Positions 32,478 to 43,282 of a DNA stretch of 64,000 nucleotides are shown piece after piece. This DNA is from Syngnathus acus (lineage: Eukaryota; Chordata; Actinopteri; Syngnathiformes; Syngnathidae). The notes below the pieces were generated by a model, which saw only the letters and a list, made by a program, of their open reading frames with translations, made no database searches and was not told the DNA's origin. Each line of letters begins with the position of its first letter. The first letter of the stretch is position 1. The stretch is from assembly GCF_901709675.1 (NCBI RefSeq), contig NC_051098.1, forward strand, positions 685,500 through 749,499, read 5' to 3'. A program made the position numbers and the translations under genes.

Positions 32478-33895
32478 CCGTATTTTTCAGACTATAATTC
32501 ACGTTTTTTTTCATAGTTTGGGTGGGGGGTCGACTTATACTGAGGAGCGACTTACATGTGAATTTTTTCACAAATTTTCAAAATTAAAAAAATAAAAGTG
32601 AAACCGCGATAAACGAACCGCGATGTAGCAAGGGTTACAGTAATCCTTTGAACTGCAAGTGACGTCAGCGGCGCGGCGGTTGTTTACATAAAGGACAAAG
32701 ATTGGTCACGGGATGACAAAGGGCCCCACGTACTACCGGCATCATTAGCGGCTTTGTTTGTAAGTGACACGGAGGACGAAGAGTTTGAAGGATTTAATGA
32801 TTTGGAGTGACACAGAAGGTTTGAAAAACTATTATGGCTTTTACGCACGCCCGGTCCTACTCTACGGAGCTCTCTTTCACCTCCGTGGATGGAAGTCGGG
32901 GGCCGGCGCTCGGCCGGGTGGCTCCCCGGGGACGGTGGATGGGGCTCGGACATGGCTTTTACGCACTCCCGGTCCTATTCTACGGAGCTCTCTTCCACCT
33001 CCGTGGCTGGAAGTCGGGGGCCGGCGCTCGGCAACTGGCTGTCCGGGGACGGTGGATGGGGGTCGGACACTGCTCCTACGCACGCCCGGTCCTACTCTAC
33101 GGAGGTCCCAGCCACCTCCGCGGCTGGAAGTGCCACCTCCAGGGATGGAAGTCCACACCGCCACACGCCTGGAAGTTGACGCCGGTGCTTGGGGCCGTGT
33201 GGCAACTTGTATATGTTTTTATCGTTACAGTTCAGTAGTTGTTGGCTCGTTGAACTCTTGTTTTGTTAAATAAACAAACCTGGTACTTTGTTAACGCTAC
33301 AATATAGTTATATAGTAGATCTGTGGAATAACAACGAGGTTTACGTCAGCGGCGCACGCGCGGCGTTGTTGACAAAGGATGAGGAATTTGATCGATGGAT
33401 TTAATGATTTGGAGTGACACAGATGGTTTGATAATATTGTTGTATATATGATAGTTATTTGATATATACTTTATATATCGTTATATGGGTCTGTGGAATA
33501 TTTAGAACTGCAACTCACGACGAGTCCGACGTCAGCGGCGCGGCGCATACGCGGCATTGCTTACATAAAGGACGATCGATGGATTTAATGAATTGGAGTG
33601 ACACAGATGCTTTTATAAACGTGTTATTTCTGTAATAGTTATTTGAATAACTCTGAATGTTACGTCAGGCCCGTTCTCAGCTCTTCGTTTGTGTTTGTCA
33701 CGTTAGCATACCTGTCGTTTAGCCTGTTGTTGCTCGTTCATGTCTGTTCCTGGTGTTGGATTCTGTCGAATAAATTTCCCCCAAAATGCGATTTATACTC
33801 CGGAGCGACTTATATATGTTTTTTTTCACTTTATTGTGGTTTTTATGGCTAATGCAACGTATATTCTGGAGTGTCTTTTAGTCCGAAAAATACGG
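32478..33895. mobile_element. TA-flanked CCGTATTTTTCAG element, second copy
   Basis: This 1418-bp element has TIRs CCGTATTTTTCAGACTATAA and TTTTAGTCCGAAAAATACGG, with TA on both sides. It shares the interior with 12139-15187, including three units of the GC-rich minisatellite (32830-33180). It encodes no transposase. Confidence 0.75.
32830..33180. repeat. Minisatellite, about 115-118 bp unit
   Basis: Three units start near 32834, 32952 and 33067 (TTACGCACGCCCGGTCCTAC ... GTGGCT.TCCGGGGACGGTGG). They are open in several frames on both strands. Confidence 0.8.
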
Positions 33896-33904
33896 TAAAT
33901 CTTC

Positions 33905-33906
<2 letters not shown>

Positions 33907-33960
<54 letters not shown>
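33907..33960. repeat. Microsatellite (GATA)n
   Basis: About 13 perfect AGAT repeats adjoin the right end of the TA-flanked element. Confidence 0.95.
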
Positions 33961-34142
33961 GTTGCAAAAAATTAACAGTTTTCATCAAAAGGAAAAACTC
34001 CAGAATTGATTGTGCCATTTTGATGTATTATATTCACCTTGGTAGCCCACCAAGCAAGAATATTTTTTTAACAAAACTGTTGAAATTGAGTGATGAAATT
34101 AATGGTTTTGGGGTTGCTATACTGCCAAAATCCAAGAGTTTT

Positions 34143-34345
34143 CAGGGAGCTTTGCCCCCTGAGCCACCTCCGGGGCGTTGCCCCTGGCCCCCTGCGGCTC
34201 CCAATGGGGGCCTGTGGGCCCTGTGGCCCCCAATAAGGGCCTGTGTCCCCTGGCCCCCCGCGGCCCCCATTGGGGGAACCTGTGCCCCCCCTCCCCCACT
34301 GGGAGGCCTTTGCCCGCCCCAGTGGGGCATGCGGCCCCCAGACCC
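34143..34345. repeat. C-rich minisatellite with G-quadruplex potential on the minus strand
   Basis: Repeated GGCCCCCAATGGGGGCC-like units (CTCCCAATGGGGGCCTGTGG, CCCCATTGGGGGAACC, CCACTGGGAGGCC) have a period near 60 bp. Runs of 4-6 C recur, so the minus strand has many G tracts. Open frames here are compositional. Confidence 0.65.
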
Positions 34346-35213
34346 CGGCTACTTTTCAGTGGTTTTTTTCATTTGCCGTTCTTATCCCTGAAGACTAGCA
34401 TTTTGCGAGCGAAGGTTACGGGACAGAACGTAAGGCACAAGCGGTGTGCACGCTAAGGCTGATAAAAAATGTAGACTTCTAGTTCATTCATCGTTCCCCG
34501 CCTCCTGCTTCTCCATCCATCTGGGCTGTGGCCTCCAGCACACACGTAGCCAAAACAGCACATCCCACGTCCCTGGTCCTGAAATTCCTGTGTGTTTTTT
34601 CTCTAGAACGTTCTGCTGACTGTGAACAACATGTTTACTGCTATTGTCGTCTAACATACAGAGAACATACCGAGAACATACACGCAGAATATTAGTTTTT
34701 GCTTATAAATGTCGGTTATCTGGATGTATGCAAGTTAAACTGATGGAGTACAGTGCAGGGCTCGCAACATTTCAAAATCTTTATATTGTCCTTTCACAAC
34801 AGTTGTAGCTGTAGCAAAGCATTTTACAAAACAAAACATAATACATTACAATACCACAAAACATGCAATAATACAAGCAGGGCTTGCAAAATTTCAAAAT
34901 CCCTAGTAGCCCTTCGGGTAGGCACTCTTCAGGTTTTGGTAGCCCGAAATGAACAGAACTGGACCATTTTTATTAATGTTTTAATGCAAGTTATAACACT
35001 TTTAACCAAATCAACATTTTTGGAACTTTTATTAATGCAGAACAAGAGCAAGAAAATACATTATTCTGGCAATTTAGAAAATGCCAGTAGTTGCTGTGTC
35101 AGTCTCATCTTCCTCAGACATTTACTCTTGTGCCACAGTCTCCTCTTTTCTGCTCACTGTTTTTTCTGTTTTGTGTACAATGTCTTGTGGCCTTTGTGTT
35201 CAACATAATAATA
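34346..35213. other. Intronic sequence without recognised gene
   Basis: Two related phrases, AGGGCTCGCAACATTTCAAAAT (about 34757) and AGGGCTTGCAAAATTTCAAAAT (about 34879), suggest an eroded duplicated repeat. The second is followed by GTAGCCCTTCGGGTAGGCAC. Open frames carry no recognisable domain. Confidence 0.4.
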
Positions 35214-35396
35214 CCGTTTTTTTCCATGTATAATGCGCCCCCATGTATAATGCGCACCCTAAAAATGGCATGTCGATGCTGGAAAAAAGCCTGTACCCAT
35301 GTATAATACAAAGTTTGACTTTTTTTTTTTTTTTTTTTAAAGTCCCAATGATCGTCACACGCATCTGGGTGTGGTGAAATTTGTCCTCTGCATGGG
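35214..35396 (-). mobile_element. TA-flanked CCGTTTTTTTCC element, truncated end with SINE tail
   Basis: It starts CCGTTTTTTTCCATGTATAATG after TA, continues through the family terminus and a T-rich run, and ends in the internal SINE tail segment (AAAGTCCCAATGATCGTCAC). It is truncated against a LINE at about 35396. Confidence 0.65.
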
Positions 35397-36084
35397 TCAG
35401 GAGGCGGGCAGCAGAGTTGTGGACTAGTTGAAGTCTATGGAGGGAGTGAGCAGTGATGCCAGTGAGAAGGGAGTTGCAATAGTCAAGCCGGGAGGAGATA
35501 AAGGCATGGATGAGGGATTCAGCGGCAGGGAGAGAGAGGCAGTGTTGGATTTTGGCGATGCGCTGGAGGTGGAAGTAGGGGGTCTTGACAACGGAGATAA
35601 CATGGTGAAAGGAGACGTTGGGCTCCAGGATAACGCAGAGGTTGCGTGCCAGAGAGGATGGACTGATGGTCAAGGAGTCGATGGTGAGTAAGATGGGTCC
35701 TGTTTTATTGAGGGTGGATTTAGTGCCTTATGAGGAGGAGTTCTGTTTTGTCACTGTTGAGTTTGAGGAAGTTGTGGGTCAGCCAAGTTTTTATTGTAGA
35801 GATGCAGGGTTCAAGGTGGGTGAGGGGAGGCTTTCGGGTAGGTGTGGTGCGTATGTAGATCTGGGTGTCATCAGCGTAACAGTGGAAGTCCAGGTTGAGT
35901 TTGCGGATGACATAGCCCAGGGGGAAGAGGTAGCCGTTGAATAGGAGGGGGCCGAGAACTGAGCCTTGAGGGACCCCCGTGTGTGACTGGAGAGAAGATG
36001 GATGTGTGGCCGGAGAGAGAGACAAACTGTTGCCTGTTGGTGAGATAGGAGGTGAGGCAGTCGAGTGCAGTGCCCTCAACACCT

Positions 36085-36256
36085 AGTTAAAAAGTTAAAG
36101 TTAAAGTCCCATTGATCGTCACACACACATCTGGGTGTGGTGAAATTTGTCCTCTGCATTTAACCCATCCCCGTGTGATTTTGATCCATCCCCTGGGGGA
36201 GAGGTGAGCAGTGAGCAGCAGCGGTGCCGCCCTCGGGAATCATTTGGTGATCTAGT
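36085..36256 (-). mobile_element. SINE, head-truncated
   Basis: The tail and body of the tRNA-derived SINE run from TTAAAGTCCCATTGATCG to CCCTCGGGAATCATTTGGTG. It is inserted in the RT region of the L2-like LINE between the FDTVNHS motif and GVPQG. Confidence 0.75.
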
Positions 36257-36845
36257 TGGCGCAGCTTTTGGAGAAGGATGGAGTGGTTCACAGTGTCAAA
36301 GGTCGAGTAATCGCAGGATGTTGCGGGCACCGGAGCCTGCGGAAATTAGGAGATCATCGGTGACTTTAACAAGAGCGGTTTCGGTGCTGTGAAGTGGGCG
36401 GACTCCAGACTGGAAGGATTCGTAGAGGTTGTTGGACTGGAGATGGATGTAGAGTTGGGTGGAGACGATGCGTTCCAGGGTTTTAGAGAAGAACGAAAGG
36501 TTGGAGATGGGACGGTAGTTGGAGAGGTTGACTGGGTCCAGGGTGAGCTTTTTGAGGATGGCGTCAAATATATAGACAGTAGGAAAGTGGTCGAGGGATA
36601 GAGACCGATTAAAAAGGGTGGTGAGGTGAGGGAGGAGGACAGGGAGGCAGGCCTTAGGGTCGTTGGAAGGGGGTCGAGAGTGCAGGTGTTTGTCTTGGAT
36701 GCGGTGATGATGTCCAGGATGTGGGAGGCGTCGACAAGAGAGAAGGCAGTGAGAGAGGGGAAGGGTGAGAAGTCAGGAAGGGGGGGGGCAGGAGAGGTGG
36801 GGGAGGAGGAGTTACTGATGGTGACGGTCAGAAAACTGTTGATTT

Positions 36846-37558
36846 GATGATGATGATGATGATAGAACTTTATTCATCCCACAGCGGGGAAATTTACTTG
36901 TCACAGCAGTGTACAAGAGTGCAAGAATACAAGAGACAAGTGCCAAATGTAAAAATGGATAAATAACAGACAAGGACAAAGACAAGTGCCACTAGTAGCG
37001 GTAGACGAAACACATGATCAGGTGCCACGCATGTTGTAGAGTCTGACAGCAGTGGGAATGAAGGACCTGCGGAATCTTTCCTTCCTACACCGTGGGTGTA
37101 ATAGTATTCTGCTAAAGGAGCTGCTCAGGGACCGCACAATGTCATGTAGGGGGTGAGAGGTGTTGTCCATGATGGATTTCAGCTTAATTAACGTGCTCCT
37201 CTCACCCACAACCTCAATGGAGTCCAGGGGACAGCCCAGGACAGAGCTCACTCTCCTGACCATCTTATTTAGTCTCCCCCTGTCCCGGTCCGTACTGCCC
37301 CCACCCCAGCAGACCACAGCGTAGAGGATGGCTGAAGCCACCACAGAGTCATAAAAGGTCCTGAGGAGAACCCTGCACACACCGAAGGACCTCAGTCTCC
37401 TCAGCAGGCGGAGGCGACTCCGGCCCTTCTTGTACAGGGCGTGGGTGTGATCAGTCCAGTCCAGTTTGTTGTTAAGGCGAACACCCAGGAATTTGTAGTT
37501 CTACACTACCTCAATGTCCGATCCCTGGATGTTCACCGGAGTGAAGTGGGGTGCGATT
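36846..37558 (-). mobile_element. 5'-truncated Rex1-like LINE with (ATC)n tail
   Basis: The 3' end carries (GAT)6 at 36846-36863 and TTTATTCATCCCACAGCGGGGAAAT. The coding part (minus) includes NYKFLGVRLNN, LDWTDHTHAL and then LLRTFYDSVVASAILYAVVC, the thumb and C-terminus of a LINE ORF2. It interrupts the L2-like LINE between FNNKI and SFLTVTI-type sequence. Confidence 0.7.
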
Positions 37559-37819
37559 TTGTTGTTAAAGCTGAGAAGGAAAGAGTTCCAGAGGGTGGTT
37601 GAGGAGGGTGGGTCGATGGCCGGTGGCTGGAGCAATTTGTTGACGGTGGAGAACAGGATGCAGGGATTCCGGTTAGTACCGTTAATGAGGGATGAGAAGT
37701 GAGCGGATTTGGCAGCAAGAATTTCCGGTTCTGGTTTGCCACGTAGAGCGTCACGTAGAGCGCCGCAGCGTTACTAGAGAGACGATCTACATTCCTACAT
37801 TTGTATATTCTTTTCTAGT

Positions 37820-38810
37820 TTTTCCTTGCTTTTTACGTTTTTTACTCCACTAGGATTCACTCACTCGTCGCCTCATGAAACCACGTGTCGGGTCAGAAAA
37901 CTCGGGGTTTTGGTTGAGATGCAGTCACATTTCCCATTAATAATAATAATAATAATAATAATTCATTCAATTTATATAGCGCTTTTCAATGACCCAAAGA
38001 CGCTTTACAGGGAACAAAAAGGGTGGGGACGTATGGGGGTGGGGGGGGGAGGACAATAGGATATAGTTAATAACAGGACATCGGTCAGCAGTGCGGGAGC
38101 GGAGATTGTTGAGGTTGGCAGTACGGGAGGTGGGGGTGACGGGGGGTTGGTAGTCCAAAAAGAAGAGATGGGTGAGCCATCGGGGAAGTGCCGGTCCAGA
38201 TGTAGCGGCGACGGCGAAGGATCCCAGCCTCGTGTGGAAGCAGCAGTGGACCAGGTGGTGATGCCGGTCGACCTCGACTGCACCCGCTCGAACGGCAGGC
38301 CCCAACGCACCACGGCGGCACACAGCAGAGCCACGGTTGGCGAGCCCGCAGGGAGTGGAGCCCGTCGCCCAAGAACGCCGGACGGAAGGCCAGAGAGCCG
38401 GGCCAGAGCTGCCGTCGAGTCCACAGCAGGCGGCCACAGGCTCAGAGTCGGGAGGCAGGAGGTGGTGGTTTTGGCCAGTTGGCTGTTGGCTAGCTGGCTA
38501 ACGTAGCTGGTAGTCCGAGGGAGAGGAAAAAGATAGGTGAGAGCGGAGCTGCGGGAATGCGAGGTGGACGGAAGACAACACGAGAAAAATAAAAGAAGAG
38601 ACGGGTGCACTGAAAACGGGAAAACGAAAAACAAGTAACGGACACGGTCCGGGACAGAAGCGGCAGTCAACAAATCTGACGCCAGCGTTGCTCTAACCCG
38701 GAAGACAACAGACGGTGGGGGAGGAGTTTACAGGGAACAAAAAGGTGCGTGGTCTAATCTGGTGACTGGGTTTGAGTTTTTCCTTGCTTTTTACGTTTTT
38801 TACTCCACTT
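37820..38810. repeat. L2 5'UTR with duplicated 33-bp block and a 704-bp insert
   Basis: TTTTTCCTTGCTTTTTACGT plus TTTTTACTCCACT occurs at about 37820 and again at about 38777. Between them is a GC-rich segment bounded by exact 19-bp direct repeats TTTACAGGGAACAAAAAGG (38004-38022 and 38727-38745), preceded by (AAT)n and TTTATATAGCGCTTTTCAATG. The segment (38023-38726) has open frames on both strands without a recognisable domain. It may be a SINE or LINE fragment with its target duplication. Confidence 0.55.
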
Positions 38811-38936
38811 TTGGGAGTTTACTTTTGTTGAAAGTCGCGGATCGTCAATCCCTGCCATTTCGACCACGTCACTGTTCGGCTCTCAGCGGAGGCTTCATGG
38901 CCGTTTGCCTACCGTCAATCATCGGACACATAAAGT

Positions 38937-39692
38937 ATGGCTGTGGATCAAGAGGTTTGTACGGCTTTGTGCACCAACTGCACCCTTCTCTTAGAGAGGT
39001 TGTCCCTGCTAGTCCGCCAGCTAGAGCAGAATAGTGCGATAACAGTAGATGTGGCGGACACAGACGTGGACTGTAGTCAGCTCGCTAGCCCAGTTAGCAT
39101 TAGCCCCAAGCGGCTTGCTAATCGCGATGAGCCAGGTAAGACGCATAGCCGTCCAAAGTCATCTTGGTCTACTGGCCCTCGCACTTTGGTCATAGGTGAC
39201 TCCATTACCCGAAATATTACGCTTAAAAATCCAGCCACGGTAATGTGTATTCCTGGGGGCAGAGCACCCGACATAGAAGCTAATCTTAGGGAGCTGACTT
39301 GCAATAGGCCTAGTCAACAGCGTAGTTCCAACAACACTAGCTACTCGGACATAGTGATACACGTCGGCGCCAATGATGTTAGGATGAGGCAATCAGAGAT
39401 CACAAAGAAAAACATAGCGAGGACTTGTGATCTCGCCAGAAAGATGAGTCGGCATCGAGTATTTGTCTCTGACCCCCTGCCTGGGAGAGGCACTGATGAG
39501 AGGTTTAGTAAATTAGTCTCCCTTAATCGATGGATGGCTGGGTTCTGTAAAAAGCAGGGACTGTATTTTATAGATAACTGGTCCTCCTTCTGGGGCCGCC
39601 CCGACCTGCTGAGGAAGGACGGCCTTCATCCTAACCGTGAAGGCGCCTTCACTCTTTCTAGGAATATAGATTACTGTTTGAGCCACTCATGA
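38937..39692 (+). CDS. L2 retrotransposon ORF1, SGNH/GDSL-type esterase
   Basis: An intact 251-residue frame is preceded by TAAAGT and starts MAVDQEVCTALCTNC. After a Cys-containing coiled-coil-like N-terminus (8-30) and a linker there is an SGNH hydrolase fold: GDSITR (87-92, nucleophile Ser), GAND (144-147), and DGLHPN (228-233, catalytic Asp and His). Esterase ORF1 proteins are known in L2 and CR1 elements; they are thought to bind RNA or membranes. This ORF1 stays open while ORF2 downstream is broken, so it is probably a relic by chance rather than selected. It is the best-preserved reading frame of the element. Confidence 0.85.
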   Translation: MAVDQEVCTALCTNCTLLLERLSLLVRQLEQNSAITVDVADTDVDCSQLASPVSISPKRLANRDEPGKTHSRPKSSWSTGPRTLVIGDSITRNITLKNPATVMCIPGGRAPDIEANLRELTCNRPSQQRSSNNTSYSDIVIHVGANDVRMRQSEITKKNIARTCDLARKMSRHRVFVSDPLPGRGTDERFSKLVSLNRWMAGFCKKQGLYFIDNWSSFWGRPDLLRKDGLHPNREGAFTLSRNIDYCLSHS

Positions 39693-40079
39693 CAGGTCAC
39701 TTTAGAGCAGGCACAGGTGATTAGACCACCTGTTAGGATGGGTTTGGAGTCTGTTAAGTTAAAGTTAATTAGCGCTAGGCTAGACTTCCAGCATGCGCAT
39801 AGCTCCTTGTGCGACTAGAGCGTCACAGTTTGAATAGTGCTACAGTACACGTGAAAACACTTTCTACTGAGGTAGTAGACAAATCCAATCACTCCAACCC
39901 GACCGGTATCGCTGATGAAACGGTGCTTGTTTCAGATAATATTACATGTGTAACAAATATTTACTATCAAATTCCCACGGTCGTATCGTCCCACCGCGCT
40001 AATAAACATTTGAGAGGTGATGTCAGGCCTAGAGAACACAATCTTACTAGCATTTCATTTAAAAATACTTCGATAGATA

Positions 40080-41525
40080 CGAACCCTGATCGACCGATTA
40101 CACTTAAACTCTGTTTTATGAATATTAGATCGCTTCATACGAAAGCAGTTCTCGTTAATGACCTCATCACAGAACATAATCTAAACGTTTTTGGTCTTTG
40201 CGAGACCTGGTTAAAACCTAATGAACTGTTGCAGCTTAATGAAGCCTCACCTCCAAATTCTGTGAGTTCACATGTGGCGCGTCCTCAAAAAAAAGTGTGG
40301 GAGTGTCGCCCTCATCTCAAATTCCGATCTTAGATTTAGGCCTCGTTCGATTAACGTATTTAAAACATTTAAAGTTCTCACTGTCCGATCCACCGCTTTA
40401 CCGTCATTTTATCTTGCTGTTATTTACCGTCCACCCGGGGCTTACTCTGGCTTCCTGGATGAATCTTCAGAATTCGTGGCTGATCTAGTGACAAATGCGG
40501 ATAATATAATAATCATGGGCGATTTCAATATCCACATGAATTTACCGTCAGAGCCACTTACTTCTGTGTTTCAGACTTTAACTGATACGTTTGGTTTTAC
40601 GCAAGCCATACAGGCAGCAACGCATAAGAATGGAAGTACCTTAGATCTGGTATCATCCTGAGGACTTGCAACCTCAAATGTAACAGTACTGCCATACACT
40701 ACTGTTTTGTCTGATCATTACTTAATAAAATTTGAAATTTTAGTTCTTTGTCAATGCCAAAATCAGAATTATAGCAGCCGTAATATTAACTCCATGACTC
40801 CAACTGCGCTATCTGAGTTACTGTCGCCGGCAACTGCCATATTTCCCGCGTATATCGGCTCTATTGATAATCTTACAAATGAATTCAATGCGACATTGTT
40901 AAATGCCATCGACTCTGTGGCGCCGCTACGTCTGAAAACTCGCCGTAGATTGCCTACTCCGTGATTCACAGATGAAACACGTACGCTTAAGCAATTATGT
41001 AGAAAGCATGAGCGCAGATGGCGTTCAACCAAACTTGAGGTTTTCCATCAGGCATGGCATGGCAGCCTCTTGAAATATAAAGATGCGCTTATCTTAGCAA
41101 AAACTCGTTATTTTTTGCAAGTCATTAATCTCAATAAAACCAATCCTAAATACCTATTTGATACAGTGGCAAAGCTAACACTACGCCAGCCGACCCTCGA
41201 TAGCTCCTTCCACTCTGCTGAGGAGTTCATAAAATGTTTCGCTCGAAAGATTGAATCAATTAGGGATGAGATCAAGATGACCATTCCAATCGCTCAGTCG
41301 AGACCACCGATTACCGGCGCTGACGATCATGCAATAACCCTCTCAAATTTTAAAAGCGTGTCCCTTGAAAGGCTTACACAATTGGTTAGTGCGGCTAAAC
41401 AAACAACATGTTTACTCGACACGCCTCCAGCCAAACTATTTAAAGAATTATTTCAAATTTTAGGACCGTCCGTCTTAAATATAATTAATCTGTCTGTCTC
41501 CTCTGGGATAGTGCCAACAGCCTTT
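40080..41525 (+). pseudogene. L2 ORF2, endonuclease and pre-RT region, broken
   Basis: Frames read LKLCFMNIRSLHTKAVLVND with FGLCETWL, then a shift near 40280. IYRPPG, IIIMGDFNIHMN and STLDLV follow, then a stop. SDHYLIKFE, a stop near 40964, and the pre-RT region (41070-41543) with LILAKTRYFLQVIN complete it. These are apurinic-like endonuclease motifs (N, ET, GDFN, SDH). The frame is interrupted at 41526 by an unknown 469-bp insert. Confidence 0.8.
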
Positions 41526-41994
41526 GTGCTGTCCTCACTCTGAAGCATCTAGTTTTTCACCAGCTAGACAGCGAGTTAACGACGCTCCAAATAATCAAAC
41601 TTGGTTTCTTTTCGCTGATTTATTGGTAGAATGGCCTCAAACCATTGCCCTCTTAAGACCGTCGTAAAACTAGGAGAAAATACAAGTAAAATTGTGCGTT
41701 AGCTAAACACATACAAGCTACATCACATTTACAGTGAATAGGTTTGCATTAAACATCACATATAACCCAAATAAAATAGTCTTTCAAAATTCGAATAATA
41801 CTCACGGACAAATCTTGTCCAAGGCACAACATAAAAGGTTTAAACATCAGTTCTTAACACCTGCACACGAGTCGACATTGCTTGCTGCCGTCCTGTGTTT
41901 GCTCTCAAAAACAACTTCCCACTGCAACCATTAGAGGGAGGTAAAGCACTACATGTAAACATGCGTTTCTACTTGAACTTATTACAAAGGGCAG
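41526..41994. mobile_element. Unidentified 469-bp insertion with 10-bp target duplication
   Basis: Identical AACAGCCTTT lies at 41516-41525 and 41995-42004, and L2 coding is continuous across it (IVPTAF/KTAIIKPLL). The insert starts GTGCTGTCCTCACTC and ends ATTACAAAGGGCAG. It has no recognisable ORF, TIR or poly-A tail. Confidence 0.65.
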
Positions 41995-43282
41995 AACAGC
42001 CTTTAAAACCGCTATTATTAAACCGTTACTTAAGCGACCAAATCTTGACCCGGACTGTCTCAGTAATTATAGGCCAGTTTCAAACCTCCCATTCATAGCT
42101 AAACTTCTTGAAAAAGTAGTAGCGCATCAGCTTATTGATTACATGGTCACCAATAATCGATATGAATCTTTTCAGTCTGGTTTTAGAGCTAATCATTCCA
42201 CTGAGACAGCACTTGCTAAAGTGACTAACTCATAGCTATGGATTCAAACAGTTCATCGGTATTGTTACTACTCGATCTTAGTGCTGCCTTCGACACTGTA
42301 GACTTTGATATTTTATTAGAGCGTCTTGAAAGTTGTGTTGGTATTTCAGGGTCAGCTCTAGGCTGGTTCTATTCCTATCTATCAGACAGGACGCACCGAG
42401 TAGTCCATGCCAATACGTCCTCTGAGCTCTATAATCCATCCATCCATCCATCCATCCATCCATCCATCCATCCATCCATCCATCCATCCATCCATCCATC
42501 CATCCATCCATCCATCCATCCATCCATCCATCCATCCATCCATCCATCCATCCATCCATCCATCTTCTTCCGCTTATCCGGGGTCGGGTCGCGGGGGCAG
42601 CAGCTTCAGGAGGGACTCCCAGACTTCCCTCTCCCCAACCACTTCATCTAGCTCATCCCGGGGGATCCCAAGGCGTTTCCAGGCCAGCTGAGAGACATAG
42701 TCTCTCCAGCGCGTCCTGGGTCGTCCCCGGGGTCTCCTACCGGTGGGACATGCCCGGAACACCTCCCCAGGGAGGCGTCCAGGAGGCATCCTGATGAGAT
42801 GCCTGAGCCACCTCATCTGGCTTCTTTCAACGTGGAGGAGTAGCGACTCTACTCCGAGTCTCTCCCGGATGACTGAACTTCTCACCCTGAGCTCTATAAT
42901 GTTACACTATAATGAAACCACTATAACTATAGATAACCGTACTATCACTCAGAGCGATACTGTAACTAATCTCGGGATAATATTTGACCAAATGCTCTCC
43001 TTTCAAAAGCACATTAAGAATATAACAACAATTGCGTTTTTTCATCTTCGTAATATTGCTAAGATTCGGCCGATCCTCTCGACCGGTGATGCGGAAACTA
43101 TTATACATGTGTTCATCACGTCGCGCCTGGACTACTGTAATGCATTATTCTCTAGTCTTCCTAAGTCCAGCATCAAAAGTCTACAGTTAGTACAAAATGC
43201 TGCTGCAAGGCTGCTCTCACGGACAAGAAAATTTGATCACATTACCCCAATATTAGCCAATTTACATTGGCTCCCGGTCCAT
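41995..43282 (+). pseudogene. L2 ORF2, reverse transcriptase region, deleted and interrupted
   Basis: It begins KTAIIKPLLKRPNLDPDCLS and NYRPVSNLPFIAKLLEKVV. After a stop near 42235, [22 protein letters not shown] (motif A) follows. The frame passes from HANTSSEL to YNVTLYNETT, so the GVPQG and YADD regions are absent. An RTE fragment (42436-42886) sits at that point. The C-terminal part SRLDYCNALFSSLP and LHWLPVHL leads into a SINE insertion. Confidence 0.8.
42436..42886 (-). mobile_element. RTE-type LINE 3' fragment with (ATGG)n tail and 14-bp target duplication
   Basis: An (ATCC)n tract (42436-42563) is followed by minus-strand coding (42885-42574): [33 protein letters not shown] and LLPPRPDPG. 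This is the C-terminus of a Rex3/Expander-like RTE ORF. The flanks are CTGAGCTCTATAAT at 42422-42435 and 42887-42900, identical over 14 bp. It is 5'-truncated at birth, as usual for RTE. Confidence 0.85.

Larger units (their letters stand above)
35397..37757 (-). mobile_element. L2-like LINE, 3' part, split by SINE and LINE insertions
   Basis: Reading leftward: an integrase-free pre-RT region at 37757-37559 (SLINGTNRNPCILFSTVNK), RT N-terminal at 36840-36258 (ends FDTVNHSILLQKL), a SINE at 36256-36085, RT core at 36082-35720 ([22 protein letters not shown]), and the C-terminal part at 35673-35397 (SRLDYCNSLLTG). The 5' continuation is 47512-47960, on the far side of a plus-strand L2 insertion. 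Several frame breaks make it inactive. Confidence 0.8.

Noticed and set aside
37967-38673. Long minus-strand ORFs (156 and 222 residues) as a novel gene
   Set aside because: Overlapping frames are open on both strands in a GC-rich segment bounded by 19-bp direct repeats; more likely a retroelement fragment.
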